From: Atopsyche davidsoni
Taxonomy: Eukaryota; Arthropoda; Insecta; Trichoptera; Hydrobiosidae
Direction of reading: 5' to 3'
Assembly: GCA_022113835.1 (NCBI GenBank)
Contig: JAILWY010000010.1
Span: 1,823,501-1,887,500 of the forward strand
DNA: 64,000 nucleotides
A program made the position numbers and the translations under genes. The notes below the pieces were generated by a model, which saw nothing but the letters and a program-made list of their open reading frames with translations, made no database searches and had not been told where the DNA came from. Below, piece by piece: positions 32,001-46,500 of the stretch. Within the stretch, counting starts at the first letter, position 1; each line of letters starts with the position of its first letter.

Positions 32001-35000
32001 AAAAATTAATATTTGTGTTTTATTAAGATGACAACAACACACTTTCAGGGAGAAGCTCGTTGACTATGTGCTGATGATAATTAAAGACACCAGATGAATT
32101 ACCATTTGAAAGACAGTTGCGGACAAAATGTCAAAGAGAAAGTAGAGGTTAGAATCAAGACGAAAAAAAACTGAATATTGATTCAATGTTACAACTATAG
32201 GCTATTTAACCTTTAAAATATACTCAATAAGATTCTCGAATTCATATTTCTCTTAAAATGTTTTAATAATGAAATAAGACATAGAATCTGACACGAAATT
32301 CCCCAGGGAAAGCGACCATGTGGATGGATGGGTCAATTATTCATCTACACCGGATGGCTCTTCAAGGTTTATAAAATGTTTCAGGAGAAATGTAAAGAAT
32401 TTACCAGATGATACAGGATAAGAGGTAATCCAAAGCCAAATATTTCCATGAACTCTGCCTGAGGTTGACACTTGTCAATGAAATTGGGATTATTTGATTC
32501 CAATTAAAACCAATACAAATTCGTTGCTTTTAAGATATTAACCATTGTTTGCTACAAATTATTGTTTCAGTACTTTTAAATATACATGCTAGGTATGATG
32601 TTATTGTGTCATCATGTTCATATAACCTCTCTAGAAATAATAAATGATAACTAATAAATATAACAGAACTTGTTTGTCTTTTACATAACACAAAAGCAAA
32701 TTGATTTAACACATTTTGTCATATAATTTAGCTCTTTCTAGTGAACAATATGATCAGAAATAATGTTTAAGTTCTCCATTGTGTCGATGGCACTTTTGGG
32801 GTTATGTTTACAAAATATAAAAAAAAAACGTTTTTCTGTTTTATTTCAAAACTAAATTGCAAAATTAACATTTAATTTCGGAAATATGGCTGTTTATTTA
32901 ATAATATTTACAGAAATATGTAACAATTGCAAAATAAATATTAATGTAAAATTCTCTTTTCTTGGTCAAATGTCAACAACCTAGAAATACCTCTTCAACA
33001 ATTTTACTGATTATTACAAATTACCATCTATGAGTAACCTTCAGCGCTTGTGTTTGCAATAACAATAAAATATAAGTCTCCTCAATAAAACATTAATAAT
33101 TTTGATAATTTATCAAAATACTCATGTTAAAATGTGCATGGCAAAATTGCATGATTCTCAATTTTCTTAAATATTTTCACATTGAGTCATCACATATTTT
33201 AACTTTTGCGAGCAGAATTCTAGAACATCTGATTGACTCACTGTAGGTCTGAATTCCACACTCATCAATATTGGAATCCATTACGACTGATGGTACTTTC
33301 TAGACAAATTATTAACTTTTACCTGTCGTATTTACTAAATTAAACCAAAGAAGCACAAACTTTAACCCAATAATGTAAAATTACTTATGATTTTATTTTA
33401 CTTGACATAAATATATTAATAACAGATTGTGAAGAAACATTGTACTTCCACAGGATGTCATTTGTTTCATTGGCGGAGTAACATTCCATAGTTAATCCAT
33501 CTGACGTATGCAAAATAAAGTTTCAGTAAATACCAGCCGGCGAATGGGTTGAGTTGAAGGGGTGGGCTCTTATTTTAGGCAGCAGTGCAAACCTCAAGGC
33601 TAAATAATAAAAAAGCATTTTGCAAAGAAATAGTATTGAATAGATTCGCATTGAATACTCATCAATACTAATTGATAAAGAAAATATATTTAAGATGCAA
33701 GATGCGCACAAGAAATAAACAAAAAAAAACAGATTTTTATCCCTATTCCAGATATTAGCGGAGCATACCTAAATATTTTCAGGCAGACTGGTGTGAGCCA
33801 AGAAAATGTGTATCAACACATAGATTGCATGTTTAATATGACAAAAAATTTTTTTTTCATACTACAGTAAAAATATGAAAAGTTTGCAAGATACAAAATG
33901 TAAATAAATGACAGATCACATATATATATATAGTTGCAAATGATTGATATTCTCATAAAATTGTCAGATAATGAAGTGTAAATGGACTTAGTCACCAAAC
34001 TAATGCGCGATGCGACCTAGTAAAGTTTTCCAATATTTTTCTCCAACATATTATTGTGAACCATGTGTCTAAAATACATAAACAAGCAATGCAGTTCCAC
34101 AAGCACACTGCATAGCAACGCAGGGAGGCGATTGTAAATCAAATTCTATAAATACAAATCATCCGCAGGCCATATGACATTGTTTCCATAGTTTATTGCA
34201 AATAAACTATAATATTCAATAGGTTCAGTTATGGATTAACTTTGATTATTAATTGTAGAGGTACCTATTTTTGAAGTACTTTTCTGTATAGATACAAATA
34301 AAAATGCTTATAGGTGAACGATGACTCATTGAAAAAATCATTAGTCTTGGTTTTAAATATATTTTACTTCAATTATCACAAAAGGGATTTGAACTAAAAT
34401 AATAATCCTATTGTGTATTAAAGCAATGCAGGCTTCATATATAATATTTATCACCAAACTGCTAAAATCTAAAATAAATACTTACATAATTAGAAATTGG
34501 CGACGATTAGGCATAATGTAGAAAGCGGATGAAATATGTTGGCAAGTGACAAAATGACATATCGTTAGCTATTTCAAAATGCCAGCAATCCAGCCTCTGC
34601 ATTAGTTAAGCATGATTTTCAAAATTTAAGAACCATGGGCAAGGCGCGGAGCTCGCATCATGTATTCAGCCAATCGTAGAAATAAATACAAATGCAAGAA
34701 ATTAAACGCTTCAATGTATTGAAGGGACCTAGCTATGTCTAATATTGTGCAACACAACAAATATTTACGCTGTTTTAGTTTTAATATTTAGCAAATTCAT
34801 TAGTATTATTAAAAACTTGAGTGCATTAACTCATAAGTAAAATTGCTTTTAGTTTATTTCTTGGCCTAGGGGTTAATTTGCTAGTGCAAAATAATATTTG
34901 CAACATCACAGACTACGGTTGTATCTGCAGCAATTTATGAGGGTGAATGCATGAGGGATGGTACAGAAAACCTAAATAATAACATTCTGACATATAAACA

Positions 35001-35500
35001 TCAGTACATACTTTTTGTCTCAAATATTTTATACTAAAATTTTCAATGTAAACCAATTTTTTTTCACATTCAAAAAAATATATTAAAAGGATCAAGCGCA
35101 AAACTATCATTTTCAGAAATATCTATAATTAAATGTCAAATAAGAATCTAACGAAGGGAAAATAAAGAAATATTTCAACTGCTAGGGCACATTAACAAGA
35201 ATGACTCACAATTCAAATTTAGTAACTCCATAATAACAAAATCAACGAGATCATATTTAATTTCAGAAATGAAGCAAAATAGAAAGTTTTAGGTCTCCAA
35301 TGCAGATTTCAAAATTACGGAATTAGTAAGCATGTGAATACTAATATATAAATGTTATATGCCTTATTATTAGAAATGAACATGTTTAAATTTCCAGATC
35401 CGCCAGCTATGGCTATGTAAGATTCTTAAGATAGTATCTTTCAAGTCCAAAACAAAACCCTAGCAAGATAGTGGATATCATATCAACTAGTAACCCAGCT
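29061..35500. other. Intergenic AT-rich region
   Basis: No gene is recognised between the convergent RasGEF and Tudor-SN genes. A Penelope-like terminal-repeat fragment lies at 30340-30435. Other open frames are under 85 codons and show no family features. Confidence 0.5.
30340..30435 (-). mobile_element. Penelope-like terminal-repeat fragment (copy E)
   Basis: CAATATTTTTGACAGATAAT, GTGGAATTCCGTTTTAATG and GATTTTTCCACATGTT match in order the terminal repeat of copies A and B. TGATCGGTTTC follows, the decayed reverse complement of the GAAACCGGTC motif. The hairpin itself has been lost. Confidence 0.55.
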
Positions 35501-35510
35501 GACTTTTGCT

Positions 35511-35714
35511 GTGGGTGTCAAGGGGTGTCGAGCGATGACTAGCAATACCGCTCGATGCGAGAGCTACGGAACAAACGGCAGCCACCCACAGTGCGGTCGA
35601 GAGCTGCGAGAGCACCTGAAGACTGAGTGTGCACGTTTGTTTCATACTTCCCGGATTCTTAGGAGAGGAGTATACCGCAATAAGAAGACTTGTACTATGG
35701 ACATAAAAGTTTAA
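35511..35714 (+). other. Short GC-richer open frame of unknown nature
   Basis: This 67-codon frame lies in an isolated GC-richer patch of about 200 bp just downstream of the Tudor-SN 3' end. The protein has seven Cys and several Arg but no motif I recognise. There is no clear splice context or Kozak support. It may be a coding exon, a decayed repeat or chance. Confidence 0.2.
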
Positions 35715-36245
35715 TCAATACAAAAATCAAACATTATAACTTAAATATAGTTTTGCAACATCACTATTGACAAAAAAATTATAAAAAAAATAACAACTAT
35801 TGAAACAAAAAATAAATAGCAAATTTCGCTATAAAATATAAAATAGTTAAATCTATTCTTAATAAATGTTGAGCCAGTTCTTGTTTAAGAGATGGACACT
35901 GTCGTCTTTAGCGCTAGCAACCTGTCCAACACCAAATAAATAACTGAAATGTCATCAAAGTATAAGATGGGTTAGCGGCATCTACCCGCCGATTAAAATC
36001 GAATCAAAGAAAAAAAAATTCATTTCTTATAATAAATCTATAATATAAAATAATTAGATAAAATGATTAGATAAAAAAATTGGATAAAAAAAAATTAATC
36101 TTAGTCCAACGTTTTTAAGAAGTGTGGAAAAACCTGGCTTAAGTTAACTCAAGTAAATCTTTCATAAAGTGAACATTTTTTCTTATAAATAATATTTATG
36201 ATTACACTTTAAGAGAGACTGAGTTTAAAATAAATATTACATTAT

Positions 36246-39200
36246 CTAACGGCCGGCACCGAACTCCTTGGCATCATCCTCTGTAATGTCTCCATACTCC
36301 CAAATAGCCACGTGATTCCTTTTGGCCAGATCCTGGGCTGCCCGGTATTCGGTTACAAGTTTGTTCATTTTTCGCTTGTGCAAACGGCTCTCCACCAGCA
36401 TCAGACCGTCGGAGATTAGTCCCTTGACAATGTCGTTGTGTGCTTTATCGGAGATGGTAGCTTCGGATACTGCGCCTCGACTTTCCACATTAAGAAAGAC
36501 TGTCTGGTTCAAGATATCCTCTTTCAGAGATTTAATAGCCATCTCTCTGTAGTCAGTATCTGTGGGCAGGGTGACGCAGGCAAGACTGTACTCTGTAGCA
36601 TATGGTTTCTCACTAGTGAAATTCACAGGAAGTGAAGCGCAGTTACTCGGATTGACGATCTAAAAATAGAAATGAAAAATAATTAAATCCAATAAACATA
36701 GGTAACTATGGACATATAAAAAAGCGGCACATCTATCGCTAAGTATAAATATTTCACAGAAAATAATATACTCCAGTTTCAATTACCTCTCTATTTCCAT
36801 AGTCCACATATAGCACGGATACATTTGAGCCTTGTACTTTCTCAACTTTAGCCCGGTACCATTGCTTATCAAATGAAAATTGAGCAGCGCATAGATCTCC
36901 TCTCTTGGGGGTATATGCACCACTGAGGGGAGGGTTGCTGCTAAATTCTTGACGAATTTTTTCCATCAGAACTTCCAGTTTTGGCCCTTGGTCTGCATGC
37001 TGAGCGTAGAAGTGAGCCTCATCAGTGACTTCAGTGATAACAACTTTTTCCAAAACTACTTTTCTCTCTTGGAATTTGTCTTCATCAGGACGTTCTTCCT
37101 CTTTAGGGGCTTCAACATAATCTTTCCACAAGCAAAGACGTTCACGTTTAGCATAATCTTCCGCATTCTTCAAAGCGGATTTATGTTCAGAGGATCTTTC
37201 AGCCGTTGAATGCACATGGGCTAATCCAGCTCTGACGAGTGCCACGGATAGATTGGCGTCTTCAATCCAGAGCCAGCCAATGAAGTTTCCGGCCTTGTCC
37301 ATGCTTTCAACATTGATAGTGACTTCCCTCTGGAGTACTCGCTCCTTGGTGAAGGTGAGGGCATCCTCTCCGAAGGGTTCAGACTCCTGGTACGGGCCTC
37401 CGTTGATGCCGGGCCTGGCCCCTCTCGGGCAGTTGATTCCACCGAGTAGGAAAGTTATGAGCCGTGAATCTTTAGGAATGAAGAGTCTCAGGCGAGAGCC
37501 ACTCGCCACAAACTCCACAATAGCTTCTAGTCTTGGCTGCCTTTGAAGACCCGCCAAGGACAACTTGGCCATAGCTACATCAGCACTAATGTTGGGAACT
37601 TTATGAACTGGAATGTCTTTCTTTGCGTGGACTCCGATTGCCAACTTATTAGCTTTCATTTCAGCCTCGACCAATTTATCATAATGTGCACTGCGCTGGT
37701 CATCATCCTGGCGGTAGCGCACGACAGTTGCAAGACCCTTAAGAACCAATTCATGGGCAACATTTCTGAAATTTAAACAAGGATATTAAATAACAGTTCA
37801 TTAATTTGATTTTCACAAGACAAAAGATAATAGATGCAGAAATACATACGCCTTTCCAATTACAACAGTGCAACAGATCTTTTCAGGCAGGTTTTCTCTT
37901 GCCGGTTGTATGTAATCAACTGATACGTTGACTTTTTTGCCAATTAATAATTTTCGCAGGTATTCTCTAGCTTCAAGCATCCACGGGATATCATAAAGGG
38001 GGCGAAATCCTTTTGGCCTCTGAACAGGTTTACCATCCTCTTCATTTGACCTGAGGAAGAAAGATCGAAATAGTTTTTTTATGTACTGTAAATTTAAAAA
38101 CTCTAACATAAATAAAAAAAAATATTTACTTGGGGGGGCGAATGCTGGATAAAAATATTTTTTTAGTAATTCCGTTCTGTTGCTTGACAGCTAGTGCATC
38201 ACCATTTACAATCTCGACCACGACTCCAGTAAACTCTTTTTCCTTTATTGGAACCGCAGGTGTGGTGGTAGTGAGATCTTTCCATATGCGCAGTCGGTTT
38301 TCCTTGGCATATTTTTCTGCAGCTCTTAAGGTGGCAGCACCTTTAATCAAGAAACAATGTTAAAATATTGATGCAAATTCAATAATTTTATTCATATTTA
38401 TTAAAAATACTTAAACACCACACCTGATTTAACATAAGCAATTGACCAGTCAACACATCTGGCGAAGCCTTTCTTGAGGAGCAGCTCTGCGATATTTCCA
38501 TTCGGATGTACGATTGTTCCAACAAAATTATTATTGTTGACTGACTCTAAGATAATTTCTACGTCTCTTTGAAGAAGTAGAGCCTCGACAAAACATTTTG
38601 CTTCTTCTACGAGCGGCTCGGCTGAAGATGGGTCAGGTTTTCCAGATGCATCAAGTTTTACGCCAGGGCACTGTAAGAAAGAAAAGCTTAATCTCAAAAA
38701 CGTCTTAAAATTCAAAATGATGCTGTCCACTTTTACTGAGAATCACATACTCCATGCATATCAATGCTGAAAGTACAACCTAATATGACTTATCGCATTT
38801 ATGAAAGATTAAAAGGTTATTCTTACAAGAATTGACCTCGGGAATGACAAATATTAATTTTTATACTAGAGGTATCCACATGAAATTGGTATGCGGTGAA
38901 GATATTTACCAGTACTGAACATATGAGTGAATATGCTTACCCTAATGCCAGAAATCATTAGTGTAATGTAGTAGAACTGGTTGTCATCGGGCATAAGAAA
39001 AGCTCGCACAGTAGAGCCGTCTCGAACGTGTTCAATCACTGCTTTGATGGGCTGGTAGTTGAATTTTGATATATCTCGGTCGTTAGACCATTGTATTTCT
39101 CGAACGTGCTCCTAAAATAAAAATAATCCGCATGAATGCACTGAATTGCATATCAATTATTAAAAAAAAAACCATCTGCATTCTCAAAAACCGACAAACT

Positions 39201-41261
39201 ATTTCTCCTCAAAATGTGATAACCAAAAATCGCAATATACTATATAAAATTTCAAAATACCTTTGGCTTTATTAACAAAATAAAAATCTAAAAACGGTCA
39301 AATGATTGTAATATAGTTTTCTTAAAGATTTATAAATACATTATAAAAATCATTTGTTGCATTTGCAAACTAGAAATGATTTCACAAATAGTCCTGCAAG
39401 GAATCGCTGGCTTTGTAGTTCAAATGTGCAGTGAACTCACGATGCACTGAAAGTGCACACAATTAGTTATTCTTGTATGCACACAATGCACACCGTATCT
39501 CAGCAGCCTCTAAACTAAGATAAAGGCGTTTATCTTAGCACCGAGTTTCAACAGAAATCACACACTGGGGTGCCATTGAACTATGTGCACAGTGAAAAGA
39601 CAAGCACTCAATATATGTATAATATATTACTGAACCCATGAGAAAGAGTGAAAGGTTTATATAACTGGTGAAAGGAAATATTTTATATACTATAGATATT
39701 GAAATATGCCACAGTGGCATAAGGAAGTTTTTCACTATCACGAGTGACACCTTAAACCAGTTTAAGCATCAATGACTTTTATTAAATATTTATGAAATTT
39801 GTATTTACATGTAAACAATATGTATTTATTAGATAATATATTCACAAATTAAACGACAAGATAGCCATGGGACAAAAATGTCACACAGATAGGGTTTGAA
39901 CACCGAATGCCAAAAAAATTCGGGAAAAAAAAACAGAAATAAGTCTTTTAAATTAACAATACACAAACGCTTGGATCAAAACTAGAAATTTAGTCATTAG
40001 CTTTACATTTTGTTAGTGTTTTGTAGTGAACTTATCACTTCACTTCAAATAATAAAGAAATGCTGAAGATATTTTCTTACTTGAGGGTTTTCAGTTCCGT
40101 GCATTCCTTTTCCTTGGGCTTTTGCCACCTCTTCCAGCTTAAGGAGAGATTGATACTCAGCTGACTTCTGGTCTCCTCTCAAGGATACGAGCCCTTCACT
40201 CACTAAAGACTCTGCAATATTCTCAGCCGAAGCCAAATCTTTCCCGAGATAAATGCACCCATTTTCACGGGCAGCATTTGGTGGCTTGTCTGCTGTGAAA
40301 AGCACTTCTTTTCCAATTAATTTTTTCCTCAAAAACTCCCTGGCTTCCCATGCCCAAGGTTCATCCTTTGTTTGTTTTGCACTGTAATAAAAACATATAT
40401 CATATAACAATATGGCAAACTACAACATGTCTACTAGTGAAAATATCATACATATTAGAATTTTATAGTTCACTGACCTCGTTACGAACAAAAAAAGAGT
40501 TAGAAATCTTCAAAATAATAACAAACTTGGGTCTATTGACAAAAGTCTACAATTTTAAAAGCACATGTAATATTTCGTAGTGAAATGAATCATTCGTTCC
40601 ACTAAGACTTTTCTGGCTAGTTGAACCTTGAGCAATATGGAAACATCGAAAATAATAACTTTACTCAATATATAAACAATACTTACTCTTTAGTGGGCCG
40701 ACGCGCCAATTTCGGAGCCATAATGTGTGAAATGTTAAGTTGCCTTTCAGAAGGTGGTCCATCGTGTCTCGGTCTCCCTTTAATGGTCACAGAATCTCCG
40801 GATAAGACCTACAATGCAATAAATTATAAATAGACTATTTGAAAACATTTTTTTGCATAGTATTTCACACATAAAATCATTTAAACAGCTAATATGAACG
40901 TAATATTACGATAAACTTCCGGTATAAATTAAAATAACATATATAAGGAAAACATTTTGAAACAGAAGTAAATACATGTCATTTCGAGTAAAATGAAACC
41001 ACTGGTTTTGAATATCAGTATATTTCAAGTGTAATTCATTCATTATAACTATATGTGAAAGCAATCTGTCAGGAATGGAAAATGTGCCAACTCGGCAAAT
41101 GGACGACATTACCAGGCACGACGATATTTCGAGATATGACCAGTAAATAATATTAAAATTTCCCGTGAAATGTCCAGAATGCACTACACACTGATATTTT
41201 AATTTTGAAAACATACCTGCTTAATTGTTCCCCGTTTAATATTCGCTAGGGACACGCTCAT
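36246..41261 (-). CDS. SND1: Tudor-SN (staphylococcal nuclease domain-containing protein 1)
   Basis: This is a multifunctional RNA-binding protein with tandem SN-like domains and one Tudor domain. The family acts in RISC, RNA processing and transcription co-activation, and binds dimethyl-arginine through the Tudor part. Nine coding exons on minus: 41261-41217, 40808-40687, 40381-40081, 39111-38941, 38670-38424, 38340-38130, 38050-37850, 37765-36787, 36659-36246. All phases agree, giving 896 residues (family about 910). Start [22 protein letters not shown] modules show [30 protein letters not shown] and repeated [19 protein letters not shown] helices. The Tudor core is at about residues 720-759 ([10 protein letters not shown]...[10 protein letters not shown]). 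The final SN half ends EFGAGR. Exon 8 (979 bp) is by far the largest. The ATG at 41261 is the only start that fits the family N-terminus. Confidence 0.96.
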
Positions 41262-41339
41262 TGTCACGGCAAACAGTAAGGAAGATCACGTGATACTAAA
41301 GCAAAGCTGTGACCAAGTGGTGCGTTGGCCGTGCCGGCA

Positions 41340-43390
41340 AATCAAAAATGGTTGCAAGCAGTGATGTGTCTCGCTCCGGCCGCCGCGATGTTGCCATGTA
41401 GCATCTCCAAGAGACACCTCTGTATTTATTCATTGCGCCTAATATTACTGTTATAGATAAAATTATCATCATATTCGTATAAAACAACGAGCTTTTTTTA
41501 TTATTTGAAAACATGTTTTTTAACGTACTAATTTTCTTTTGAAATGCATATTTTTCAATGTTTGTAAAAATATATATTGAAATGTTATATATTAATTGAT
41601 ATTCATTATCAAATGAGCAATAATATTTTTATCTTATCGGTTTATTTAATGAAAGCAAATTAAATATTACAAAATCAATAGAATTGAAATTTTTTTAATG
41701 TTATCCACAACCACGAGATCAAATATTAAATAATTTGTCAACTTGCTGTAAACTCAAAGGTCAGATTTTTGCGCGTGAAAAAATAGACAACGGCGTTTTA
41801 AAAATAACGTGACAGTATTAGCATAATTTTAAATGGTTTTTGACCAAATACATATAAGTAGTAATACATTTGATATAAGCAAGTAGCAAACAAGCTTTTT
41901 GAATTGATGTATTTTAAATCCTTCTAGCTTTAAAAATAGTAAAACTAAAGTTGTTACTCACATAAGTTAATTGTTTAAAATACAAGTAATGCCATTTTGC
42001 TTGCATGGATTCCCTGATGTTGGTGTTCAAGAATTTTCAATCTAATTTATGATTCATGAGTACTTGTAATTAGCCCGCCACCAGGATTGTGAGCTCTAAG
42101 ACTCCACTCATGTCTATCTAGTTTTCTTAAAATATTCACAATATAAGTAATATGAATATGGAATAAATGCAAAAATAAAAGAAAAATTTAAGCAATTATG
42201 ATTTATTCAGTCTATCTATATCAGTTAATACGGTTATATATGCACTTAAATATATATCATTATCTTAACAAGTTGTAGACCAAAAAATCAGACAATAATT
42301 ATTTATCAAAATCAATACATTTATCAAAAACATATAGGCTATTATGGGCTTCATTGCACCACTACGAAAACTAAACATAACTGAAAAAGTTCCTTAAAAT
42401 CCCTAAAACTAAACATAACTGATAAAGAAACTAGATGTCAACTGAAAATGACTAATTCTTTCACAACATATTATGCTTATAGTGGTTATATGATTTATTA
42501 TATGGTTAATTGATGTAGAATTACTTAGACAATTAATAATTATTTTAAAGCTAACATTGTCTTTTCTTATATCTAAGTAAATATGCAAGATTTATATTAT
42601 TCTGTAAATAATAACAAATATCTTGTTATTATAATGATATGACAACTTTTTAAATAAATGTTTTAATACAAAAGATAACGGGTGAAAAAATGACCCCAAT
42701 TGTTTTAAATACCACACTGAATTACGATGACCACCATCTGCCTTAATTAAGTTATAAAATGAAAACAATGCGGGTTCAGTTGAAATCAATAAATTCACAC
42801 TAATCGGTGTTTACAGTTGGCTGACGAGGTACTTTAAATGATAAAATTACTATAGGAATATGCTAATTATTACTCTGTGTATTTTGAAATGCTTTAAATG
42901 AAAATACTTTTACAGAGTAGATAAAAATAGATTGTTACATTGTCATTAAACAAGCAAGCAAAGTGACTTATACTATTAAATATTAGAATAGAGGATAATG
43001 TAAAATCAAATAACTTAAAAAATAATTGATTTCATAACCTCTATATTACTTAGTGAGATAAACATATATTTAAAAAAACCTCATAAAATTCAATGATCCC
43101 ATTAAACTCAAAAATACGAAAATTCAATAAAAATATTAATCAGTCATTTCAAATAGCTTTTGATGAATAATAGTGTATATTTGAGGGTAGACTGGCCATT
43201 AAAAACAGACCCTCAAAGATGTGAAGAATACTGATCTGATAACGGAAGCACATTTTTGTCAACGATTGGTGCAGTTTTTTGAACACTTGGCCTCCATCAG
43301 TTTTGGCTGTTAATTATTTACAAATAATAATGATTTGTTACATGTATATAATTGAACATTACTATGATACAATTATAATTAAATACAATC
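41340..43390. other. Intergenic AT-rich region upstream of Tudor-SN
   Basis: No gene is seen. A short duplicated phrase (CTAAACATAACTGA) occurs twice near 42371 and 42410. Nothing else stands out. Confidence 0.5.
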
Positions 43391-43394
43391 AGAA

Positions 43395-43565
43395 CTTTTG
43401 TGATTCTTCTACATGTTTATTTTATCGAGTCAGTTTGATAATGCCAGCGTGAAAGGTTGATGAAACCGGTCACCAATAAAATAAACATGTGGAAAAATCA
43501 CAAAAATTTTATTTCAAATATTAAAATAGAATTTCACTAAGTACTCTCTGTCAAAAATATTGGAA
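43395..43565 (+). mobile_element. Penelope-like solo terminal repeat with hairpin (copy F)
   Basis: On plus: TTTGATAATGCCAGCGTGAA, AGGTTGATGAAACCGGTCAC, then AACATGTGGAAAAATCAC, TAGAATTTCACTAAGTACTC and TGTCAAAAATATTG. This is a nearly full direct terminal repeat. A short inverted piece (GTGATTCTTCTACATGTTTA) precedes it. Stem II keeps partial pairing. No coding part is present. Confidence 0.65.
43434..43473 (+). ncRNA. Hammerhead-ribozyme-like motif (copy F)
   Basis: TTGATAAT, a stem of GCCAGC with GGTTGAT (weaker than in copy B), then GAAACCGGTC at 43462-43471. The 3' core is identical to copies A and B, so it is conserved across otherwise diverged copies. The 5' core has the same TGATAA variant. 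Confidence 0.4.
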
Positions 43566-46500
43566 ACTTAGAAAAAAAATATTTATGCAATAAGTAATTT
43601 TCAGATTACGTAAATGCGTAAGTTCCTTTACTGATTGTTATGTATTGTTTTAAAAATGTATAATTCAATATTCACGTTATGAAAGTTCGTTTAAGTTTAG
43701 ATTTGATTTTAAAGAATTTACTTCACTTGTTTGGTTTATTTAAAGCTTCAGTATTGTTATTTGAAGCAATTTGATTTGCCAAAAGTAAATATTAAATAAA
43801 AAAGATTTAAGAAGAGAAGTACTTGTGAATTTTGAAGAAGCTCTGAGAAACTCTAGTGCGTTCGCCGTTGCTTCTCCACCTTTATTAATCAATATTTTTA
43901 TCTTGCATTTAAATTTTGGATTCAGTTTAATCTCAATAGCATAAAAAAACAAAGTTGTTTTTTCTTTGTGTGATTTCATATTTATCTGATAAAACATAGA
44001 ATTCAAGATTTATCTGCTAAGATGGAGACTGTGAAGGATCTAGATGTTTAGTAGGATTACATGCGATAGAGTAAAATTCTCTTCCAGTCTGTTATCTCTT
44101 ACAAAGGCTGTATGCATACATACATACATGGGAGTAAATCCAGTACTTTCTTAATTAGTTTTATCAAGAGGTTTCACAATGCAAAGATTCTTCCTGTTTT
44201 GTTTTCACTAAGCCTGTAAGCAAGTGTTTCCAATGATATCTTATAATATTCTAATGATATCTAAAAATAACCCCATACATCATAAAATGAACACTAAGAT
44301 ATCATTTAAAATAAATGCAATAACTACTTTTGCAAACAGAATATTAATTTTAAAAAATATTGTAAAATAGTATTATGTATACATCTGTAACCTGATAATT
44401 CTATAAATATGCTTTTATAATAGCATTTCATGCGAGACAAAGTAATAAATTGTCATACAATCTTCAAGATTTTTTAAAATAAACCTTACAATAAAATTAT
44501 TTGCAATCAATTAAAACATCTTTTCAAGTAATTTAAAAAAATATTAGGAAATAACAATATCACACATTTAAACATTGCAAAATTTAGAAATATGGTAAGG
44601 AATGTTTTTATCTTTTGTAATTATATTTAAAATCCATATTACGTAGATTCGATACGATCAATTAACATATGTACTGAATCGTCAGGAGCATCATGTAAAA
44701 CAGAGGTGTAATCTGGAAAGAGAGCACATAACACAATCAATTAATTATCTCCGGTGACATAACTGCTGAGATGGCAAGCGGTTTGGTTACAGTATTTAGC
44801 TTAGAATTTGGTTTTAATAAATGAATTGATGAAATCTTACTTATTTCGAGAGGAAATTATTTATTTGATTTTCTTAACCTTTTTTGATGGCGTGTTCATA
44901 CAAGAAGTATTAAACCAGACATATAAAAGGTTAAAAAGAGGGAATTTCGAAAAGCGTGCATTAAAAACCTCGTGAATATTACTGAAATTTATTGACGAGA
45001 TGACACAACATGTGACTGTAACATTTTTAAAATATTGAAAATAATATACAGAAAATATTCACATTCATAAATAATAACTTATGTTAATATTAATTTAAAA
45101 AGCAGAAATAAATACTATTTCTTTAAAAATAAAATGCAAACAATATATCTGCAATAATATAAGCACTAGACAATCAGGAATTATCAATAATTTTGATATC
45201 TGTCTCGAGTGACATGATGTCACAAACTTAAATTTGTGACACAAATTAAAATATTTTATTCCAGGCTTAAGCCTGGAATAAAATATTTCATATTTATATA
45301 TCGTAACAAATCTAAAATGATTAATTTTGACATAAAAAATCTAGCTATCATCAAAATATCAAAGAAAATCGAGCTTCGATTAATCAATGTGATTTGTAGA
45401 AGTGATAAAACTCTCATTCCATGCAGCTCCAGCGATAGTATTATCGACAAGAAAATAAGGAAACGGCAAGATGACAGATAACATAGATAATAATTTTGTT
45501 AGTAAAAGCTTATACATTTATAAATTTTATATTTACAGTTGGTGCATGTTTTGCTTATATATTTGGATGCATAATTTTAGCGCCAAAAATGTGTTGTATT
45601 GTAGTAAAATAACTCCATATGTGGATTAAAAAAAACCACTTCGTAAATACTTTAAAACCTTTATAATTAAATTTAATTACATTTAAATTGATTACCATAG
45701 CTAGGGACAAGAAAGCCTTTTGCAGGGTACTAACCACATGTTATATGTAATCGATTTAAGTAATATTGTTTTTCTCTCTTTTTTTTTAATTTTCAGATGG
45801 TGAGTTATGAAATTTTCGGATAATTCAAAGCCATCGATATAATATTGCATAATATATAACACATTCATTATCATCTCCAAGTTATAAAAGTTGCAAAAAA
45901 ATTTCAAGGGACATAACAGATAATTCAAATATACACAATTTGCAATTCAAATCGGTTTACACTATTTAGAAATGATGTCAGCTTATTTTCATGTCCCAAC
46001 AAAAACATCATGTCTCAAATCAAAATAATTTTGGTCATATTAGGTTTTGGACTTTCAGAACTTGGTTTATATACTATATAAGAATAATTGATTATAGTTT
46101 TGGATTTATACTTTTTTTTTAAAATATATATATATAAATATACACCGTTAGTGAGGGTAAGTGTATTTCTGTGCTCTGGAGATAAAACAACTTACAACAC
46201 TAACAATTTTAACGCAATAATATGCAGGTAATGCAATAAGAATTACATATAGCTTTTAATTTTTAATTAAAGATCATTTTGAATGTAAATTGAATGCATA
46301 GTTGGTAAACAATCATATTTTAAAATATAACTTAAAGACCCTGCAATTAAGGTAGAAATATTTACAAAAGAGTCTAAGACAATTTTGGTGCGTTGTAGAT
46401 AAACGGTTTAACCAAAAAAACACTTAAAACAATATGTTTAAAATACGATAATTTGTCAATGGTAGTTTTCCACTTTAATAATATATTTAAAATGCATACT

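Noticed and set aside
37221..37546. Other frames in the large Tudor-SN exon (73 and 97 codons)
   Set aside because: They are antisense or off-frame shadows of the confirmed coding exon.
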